Of a stretch of 64,000 nucleotides of DNA, positions 57,293 to 64,000 are shown piece after piece. The stretch is from Hoplostethus atlanticus (taxonomy: Eukaryota; Chordata; Actinopteri; Trachichthyiformes; Trachichthyidae): assembly GCA_034670405.1 (NCBI GenBank), contig JAXDDX010000014.1:2351001-2415000 (forward strand), in the 5' to 3' direction. The translations under genes and the position numbers were made by a program. The notes under the pieces were generated by a model. That model searched no databases. It saw only the letters and a list, made by a program, of their open reading frames with translations, and was not told where the DNA came from. Every line of letters starts with the position of its first letter. Position 1 is the stretch's first letter.

Positions 57293-59029
57293 ATCTTTCC
57301 CTTGTTAGCCATACAGAATCAATTTTAAAATCATAAGCATTTGCACACTGGTAGGTCCTTATCTCACTCCCTTTATATATATCAGCCCCGCAGCAATTTA
57401 AAAAGTAATCACTAAGCAGTAACTGGTTGCCCTTGAATTATAGCAATCAGTTAATGATTGCTTTTCATCGAGAGGTAACCTGTCCAGATTACATTTATAA
57501 TATATAATCCAGTCACTGTTTGCGTAGGGCTAATGTAATATTACACAATGTTCATTTTGAAAGGTGTAACACCACCCCCTAACTACATATTGATCCTGTC
57601 CCTGCAATTTAGTACTGGTTCTCTTCCCTGCAGCTCTCATCTCTGGAGGATGAGCAATACAGCCTTATCATACACACAAACACACAGAGACACACAAATA
57701 ATAACACTGAAACACGCACGTGCACACGATATCACACGTGCAGAATGGGGATGGGGGGGGCAGGGGAGTGTGTGTGTGTGTGTGTGTGGGGGGGGGGGTC
57801 ACACTCGAATACATGACTAATAGGCTGTCGACATAGATAAATGACTTTTTAAGTAACAGAAAATTGCTCTGTATTCAACTCACTGAACGGGTAGCTTCCT
57901 CTTTTCTCACTATCTGTCTTTCCCTCTTCCTTCCCTTGTCCTCCACTCATTCTTTCGCTCTATCTCTCCTCCGTCTTCATCATGTCTCCATCCCACCTCC
58001 CTCTCATTTACCCACCTTGCATCACCGAGTCTTTTCCCCTGCATGCTCCCTTTTCTGTCACTCCCCCATCCTATTCTCCAGAGCAACAAGTGGCGAGGGT
58101 TTGAGATGTCTTGCCATGTGACGACGGGCAAAGGAGGAGAGACAGGAAAAGATCTGGGACTCCACAATGGTGGAATTATGCAAATTAATCCACCCAGTGA
58201 CAATGGATTAGAGCGAGCTCTCTCACAGCTGACAGAAGGGGTTTAGGAGGAGCTGTGAGAGTCACTTTAAATGATTCATGCCTCACAAATCAGATCCCTA
58301 TTCACACCGGCTCTGTGTCCACCCACCGCCTTTCTCCAGCCTTGTGGTTTGAATAGTTGGCGTATTTATGCACCACGTAAACAGACCCGACATCAACTTC
58401 TTTTTCCTATCAGCTACTACAGCGGAAAACAATGCCGATTAACAAAAGTTACGCCGGATAAGAAGAGTGTGTGCTAGTACATCTAGACACCTCAGCAAGC
58501 AGTACGTGTTTGTGTGAGATACAGTGTTTTTCAGTGAGTGGATGCCAAAGAATGACAAAACAATGGCAAAACAATGACTCACAAGCCTGTGCCAGTCCTA
58601 CATGTCATAAATATAATACTCCCAAGTCCCCTTTACACCTTGCCTCAACATGTGCCCATATTTCTGTTACTGTTGCATTAAAATGCCTCTCCACATGGAA
58701 TGGCAATTTCTCTTTCCTTTGCAAAATGCAACTAGGCATAATTGCCAACCTGACAACTTTCTCTCACAGCAAATGACAAATTATCAATCTTGTGTTTATA
58801 AAAATAATGTTGCAGGCTCTAGGGAGGTTATAACACTGCAAGCACTTTTTCTTTTACTTCAGAATTTGTCTCTGTCAGTTAACACACCACAGGCACTAGC
58901 TGGTCAATTTCAATCAAGCGGACATAGTTGTTGTTCTGCAAGTCTGAATATTTTTTTTTATTGCAACAAGGGCAAATACAAAAAAGTGAAGTAATATATC
59001 AAAGTACACAATAGCAGAATAGCCTTATG
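57293..59029. other. Unannotated stretch; possible conserved element 58080-58260
   Basis: 57660-57800 holds CACACA words, then (GT)n and a poly-G run (57768-57798). 57890-58080 is pyrimidine-rich. 58080-58260 has ATGCAAATTAATCC and GTGACAATGGATTA, octamer-, homeodomain- and SOX-like words packed together, and could be an enhancer. No gene is recognised. Confidence 0.3.
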
Positions 59030-59165
59030 TGGGGATGTCCTGTTGGATAAATGGGCCAAAGTGCATACCATGCAACCATGACGTCCTGGGTTAAAATCCG
59101 GCCTGGGATCTTTGTCGCATCTTTTCTGTTTGTCTTCACGGTGAAGTCTCAAATATGATCCTTAA
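59030..59165 (+). repeat. tRNA-derived SINE, degenerate
   Basis: AAATGGGCCAAAGTGCATAC as the A-box region and CTGGGTTAAAATCCGGCCTG as the B-box region, followed by GGGATCTTTGTCGCATC and a pyrimidine-rich stretch. Same SINE type as 57105-57292 but on the opposite strand and more decayed. Confidence 0.55.
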
Positions 59166-59642
59166 TAATATACTTATGTGAACATTTATTACAGTTTTTA
59201 TTACAGTCTTTGTATGTGGATTGGAAATGCTTTTGCATTCACACTATGGTATCAATGATCTCTGTGGGGAACTGGATCACTATCTATTCTGCTCTGTCTA
59301 TTCTATCATACACATTTACACCTTGACATTTATGTGGTTAAGCTCTATAAAGATAAAATCCAAATACCCAAGATGCACGGTAATGCCAGCTGCAAAGACG
59401 TTCACAAAACACTCCTGTGTGTCATGAAAATTAAACACCATGCATACACATGAAAGTGAAACAGCTTGAACACTTTGCTTCTCTACATTGTGGATATACA
59501 ACGATTTTTCCCTGCAGTAAACCTGGTCATTTTTGCTTCATCTCTCTGGCTTCTGTTTAAAATATAGCTATATGAATATATATAAACATACTGGATAAAT
59601 TCAAACTGAAGTGCCATGCATGTGTTCTACTGCTTTACCACT

Positions 59643-59687
59643 TTGTGTGTGTGTGTGTGTGTGCTTGCCTGTGTGTGTGTGTGTGTG
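59643..59687. repeat. Interrupted (GT)n
   Basis: Two GT runs of about 10 and 8 units separated by GCTTGCCT. Confidence 0.9.
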
Positions 59688-59989
59688 CATGCGTGCTTGC
59701 ACAAAGTGCTAATGGTTGATTAATTCAACTACAGTGTTGTCATTGATTCTCTGGAATGATTAGTGGCTGTTCACTACATTCAGGTATTGCGTGAGGAGTT
59801 TGGGAGCTTTCTGACAACAGGTTTCTGGTGTCATGATGTAGTGCACTCTGCTTGAGGTGTATGTGTTCATGAAATAAAAAAACAAACAAGATTAGCGTCC
59901 TTTCTGATCTGATAAAGCAATTGCTTCTCGCAAGCACACAGGGAGACTGTAGGATGTGTAGTGACTGAAAAATAGGTTCTAAAGGGAGG

Positions 59990-60025
59990 TGTGTGTGTGT
60001 GTGTGTGCGTGCGTGTGTGTGTGTG
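59990..60025. repeat. (GT)n microsatellite
   Basis: About 18 units with GC interruptions, followed by a purine-rich tract to 60090. Confidence 0.93.
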
Positions 60026-61656
60026 AGAGACACAGGGGGAGAGAGGGGGGAAGGAAGAGGATTGAGGAAAGGAAGATAGAGGAGGATGGGAGAGAGTCGA
60101 CACTTCTGCATTACATCTGGCTATTTCATCTCCTCCCCGCTCCCCTCAGTGAAGGTCTGATGCAGAGCAGATTTCATAGCAACCTAATAACAACCTCCAG
60201 GGGTTCCCAAGATGCTGCTCTAGTATCTCTGCAAGAGCTGTCATCATCGTTACCTCAACAATCCAACCCCTGCCAATCCCTGTCAACCCCTGAGCTGGCT
60301 GATATTGACAATAAAACAGGAGGCAGAATAAGCCGGTCGGCATGAATGTGTGTGCGCGTGTGCATGTTTGTGTATTGGGTCCAAGGGTAGATACACTATC
60401 CGACAACACCACCCAGTGTATGAGTACACAGCTCTAGGCAGCTATACTCTTACATTGTGGGGTTTTTTTTGGGGGGGTTTTTTGAATGATACGGAAATTG
60501 TGTAAGTGTATGGGAACATGGAGAGGAATACAGAAAGCCGACCACATAGAAAGAAAAATGTATATTGATCTCCATTGTCACAGCCATGACTTTCAGACAG
60601 CTCAGATTACTCGCAGTGCACTGCAGAGGAGATGGAAAAATTGTATGCCTTGTCATGCATCATAAATGTAATACCATATGGGAATGTACCTCGCACACAG
60701 CGGAGAATATGAAAATAGGCGCTCCCCATAAAGAAGACTGTATAGCCATTTATGAGGGAAAGCAAGACATATTGTATGGCAGGCCTCATAAACACACGTA
60801 TGTTTCCCATATGAGCAAGGTTGTACAGAATGAGAGAGGAGGATTAAATAGAGGCAGATAAGCATAGACACTATTTATATTGAAATGGCTGGACTGCTTG
60901 TGAAGGGAAAGGATGAAGAGAAGGAGTTGAAATGAAAAAACATGAGAATGAGATGCATGTGGTCTGGGATGAATGTGAATAGGAAGGAGAGGGTGAAAGT
61001 GGAGGGGAAAATAATCATGTATAGGATGTTTGTGCTGATAGATGCAAGATCAGCATGCATACCATTTCATTCACCCGTGCCCCAGAAGGCCTCTTCCTCT
61101 GCAATCTCGTATCTGCTATTTTTCTGATATCCACTATAGTGGTGTCAAACAAATAGATGATCTGTGGTGTGCGGTGGGGTTTTGATCTCCTTGCCTGTGA
61201 TGGTATTGTTAAAGCAGACGGCGTCTATAGAACTTTGGGGGTCACAGCTTTCAGAAACCTCGTTATGGTTGTTCCATCATCCCCTTGGTAGCAATAAAGG
61301 ACAATCAGTGTGTGTGAATCAGCTTGTGGCAAAGGATCTGGACCCTTGCACCTCAGGGGTGGAGATCCTATCATCGTCTTTGCTTGCTACACAGCTCTGC
61401 CAAAGGAGCAGCAAAGCTTAAGATATCACATCCAGGCATAGTGGTGGTTATGTACAGTATATCTGACCGTTTCTCTGTCCTCTTTTGTGACCTAGCTGCT
61501 TCAGCTATGTGGCTGATCAATAGAACGGACCAACAAGAGGTCTCTTGGCCAATTAGGCCAGGCAAGCTGGTGTCAGGCTACATGTCAATACTGAAGCTTG
61601 TCTGCCCTTAGGAACAATGGATAAAGAAAAAAAGGCAGACAGACATGTTGTTGTAG
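60026..61656. other. Unannotated stretch; possible conserved element 60540-60870
   Basis: 60540-60870 is repeat-free with TTTATGAGGG and its near complement CCTCATAAA (about 60748-60792), ATGCATCATAAATGTAAT and CCATATGGG/CCCATATG. It has the look of conserved regulatory DNA. No gene is recognised. Confidence 0.3.
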
Positions 61657-61698
61657 TGTGTGTGTGTGTGTGTGTTTGAGTTCCTGTGTGTGTGTGTC
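61657..61698. repeat. Interrupted (GT)n
   Basis: Two GT runs separated by TTTGAGTTCCT. Confidence 0.9.
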
Positions 61699-64000
61699 TT
61701 CTCTCAGTTGTCGATTTACACCAAATGTTCTTCAACACATCCCCAAAAAGTTCCAGCTCCTCTAAGTCCCTCGACTCTCTCGACCGCACCCCATTCTGGC
61801 TACACCGAGTATCATCTTCGCTGACACAATAAATGCCTCCTCCGCTCTTGGGTTTGCTCCTACATACCAAATAGAGCATAGAAATATGATGAAGGGTGGA
61901 TGATCAACTATCACTCTCCCACTCTCATCCACAATACGTTAGCACCCTCTGTTGTTGTGTTAGATTACAGCATGGTTTTGCAAACATTTCACATCATTTG
62001 GGTCATAATTATTTGTAATTTGTAGGGCCGCACTGGGACTTGTTTATGTACCGCAGTTAATGTAGATGATCTTAAATACACAAGACAGCTTGCACATGTA
62101 CAACCTTTACTTGACACAGAGGGATTGTCATTCCTTGCAACTAACATCATACACTATCAGTTTAATTTCCCCTTGCCTTTAGCAATTTGCACAGCCAGAG
62201 CCAATCCTACAAATATAATTAATCAAATCTGCTCGTGATACCTATCTTCAATTAATCTTGAAGGTGAATTCATCAACCTTAATTGCAAGCTTTATATGGT
62301 GAAATGGCAAGGTGTGGTAAGGGGTTCATACAAGGGGGAGAGCCGATCCAATTCATTCTGTATTGATTTGCAAAAGACCTCTGGCCGAGCATAAGTGAGG
62401 ATAAGTATTCTCTCTCTGTCCCTCTCTCTCTCTTTCTCTCCACGACAATCAAGTTAATTAAAGTAGTTGAACAATCAGGTACCCCGAGTAAAGACAGAAT
62501 TAGTCGCCCTCAGGCCAAGCGCTTTAAATCTTAATCAGACATACACTAATTAAACTTCATTTCATCAACTAACCTCAAATGTAGTGGTATTTTTAGTCAC
62601 AAATGCTTGTATATGTGGTTGGATATTAACATCACATGGTTGGAATCATGCGGCAAAAAGAAAATTCAGAGTGAACCTGTGTGTGTGTGTGTGTGTGTAT
62701 ATGTGTTTGCATGTAGGCCTATGTTTGTGTCTGTGTGTACATGTGGGTCTGTGTTTTTATATGTATTAGGAGCCCTGATTTCAGATCTCTAAAGACAACA
62801 GAAAGCCTACAAACACATCCACTTGCCTTTTATGAACAGGAATCTCACATATAATTGTGCATGTGCACAAATGAGATCATGTAGACTTATTTCAATGCAG
62901 AGATTGGGATTTATAGAAAGCCAACTTGACATGAGTTACACAATGTGTATGCATGTTTTGTAGAGGATTTCTGTTTATGGTATATGGTGACACCAAATGG
63001 TAAAGGTAGGCTAATGCAAAAAAAGTAAATATAACAAATAATGACGGTGTCAGTAATAAAGGAAAGTTCTGAAGTGCCACATCATCAAGGGCCACAACAC
63101 ACTTTCTTACTTTCTTCTTTATTGTGGATCTGTTTTCTTTGGTTGTGTATTATTCATGGCCTCAGGCATGAACGGACCTTAGCGGTTTATTAAAGGTGGC
63201 GGCAGCTTTCTTCTACCCTGTGTAGTCCAGTCTAAAGTTGTATTACTATATAAATCATTGTCTAATTTAGTTTATCTCTTCCTGGTTAATCTCTATTATG
63301 AATTTTAAGTCAGACATCAAAAGGGTTATGGTTAGGGTGTGTTGACGAAACTACAGGACATCTATTTCAAACCTTAAATATTAACATCATGAAACTCCTT
63401 TGAAGATCAATATAACTAAGATGTAATTATGTGTAGGCTACCATGGAATGAAAAGAGGACATTGCATGGACAAGATAGATAGATATATTTTATTTTTTTG
63501 CACTAGACTGTCTTTACCATTATGGCGAGCATGCATAGAGGTACACATATCAAGTTTGTTTTATCAAAAAAACTGCATGTAAAGATATGTCCACCTATGC
63601 ACGAGGTCTTTAGATGGTTTGTCAAAGTTAGACTAATAAACTGTTGCACTGAAAAATGGGTTGGGTGCAGGATCTGCAAATGTGGCAACCTAACCTAACT
63701 GCATGTCTGTACAGGCCAGTCAGGGTAATCCAATCACTCTCAACCTGAGGGATTCCAAACTGGTAATTCAGCTTTCTTCATGAATCATGCAGACCCTAGG
63801 CACTACCACGAAATCACTCATTTGTTCCTTTTTCCAAGGACTGAAAGTTGGATAGTTAGCGCCAGAAGCTGTTGCAAGAATCGGGATTTTCAACATCATA
63901 ATGTTTTCAGGAATGATCCACCTTACTTATATTCTGCGGCCAGAGAGGAGATTGGGGAGAAGGACTGGAATTGGAATATGGAGGAAGTGTACAGTCCATC
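61699..64000. other. Unannotated stretch; possible conserved element 62150-62580
   Basis: 62150-62580 has several homeodomain-type cores (ATAATTAATC, CAATTAATCTTG, CCTTAATTGC, AGTTAATTAAAG, CACTAATTAAAC). A (CT)n tract lies at 62411-62438, and (GT)n at 62680-62698. 63475-63487 is GATA-repeat. No coding gene is recognised up to the end of the window. Confidence 0.3.

Noticed and set aside
1-64000. CRISPR arrays, operons, riboswitches, phage or plasmid features
   Set aside because: The sequence is clearly vertebrate. Regular repeats present are microsatellites, minisatellites or transposon ends.

Overview
The window looks like AT-rich intergenic or intronic DNA from a teleost fish. The evidence is the repeat content: Tc1-like and hAT DNA transposons, L2-type and other fish LINE tails, tRNA-derived SINEs, one solo LTR, and very dense (CA)n/(GT)n and (GA)n microsatellites. 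The species cannot be named from this. I see no rRNA gene, intact tRNA gene, CRISPR array, operon or prokaryotic signal. No complete host gene is visible. The one good host-coding candidate is a plus-strand terminal-type exon at 37405-37648.

Layout. 0-5 kb: an L1 ORF1 fragment, a decayed Tc1 element with long inverted repeats (967-2419), and the 3' end of a LINE (3930-4745). 7.4-11.5 kb is the most unusual region. Two hAT elements (8052-9909 and 10233-11501) lie 323 bp apart, share nearly identical ends, and each has a perfect 8-bp target duplication, but they carry different interiors. One carries the N-terminal part of a hAT transposase. The other carries a 155-codon gene-like unit with its own poly(A) signal that is not a transposase. 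18.5-19.2 kb: a 5'-truncated L2 LINE. 20.9-24.1 kb: MITE-like and inverted-repeat elements around a 75-bp (AG)n tract. 27.4-27.9 kb: a solo LTR. 29.8-30.5 kb: a minisatellite and a second Tc1 relic on the minus strand.

32.6-37.4 kb is a nested repeat cluster. It holds minus-strand L2 endonuclease and reverse-transcriptase pieces, a 1398-bp Tc1/mariner deletion derivative inserted at TA, and two plus-strand LINE 3' tails that end just before the candidate exon. 39.0-39.3 kb: a 290-bp palindromic MITE. 41.2-42.6 kb: a third hAT element (8-bp target duplication with one mismatch) enclosing an R2-like reverse-transcriptase fragment. 43-64 kb: mainly single-copy DNA with microsatellites, several SINE relics and a few stretches that resemble conserved non-coding elements.

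The features form no pathway. They record successive transposition into a gene-poor region, with one possible gene capture by a hAT element and one possible host exon. All statements come from reading the sequence and from family knowledge; no database search was run.
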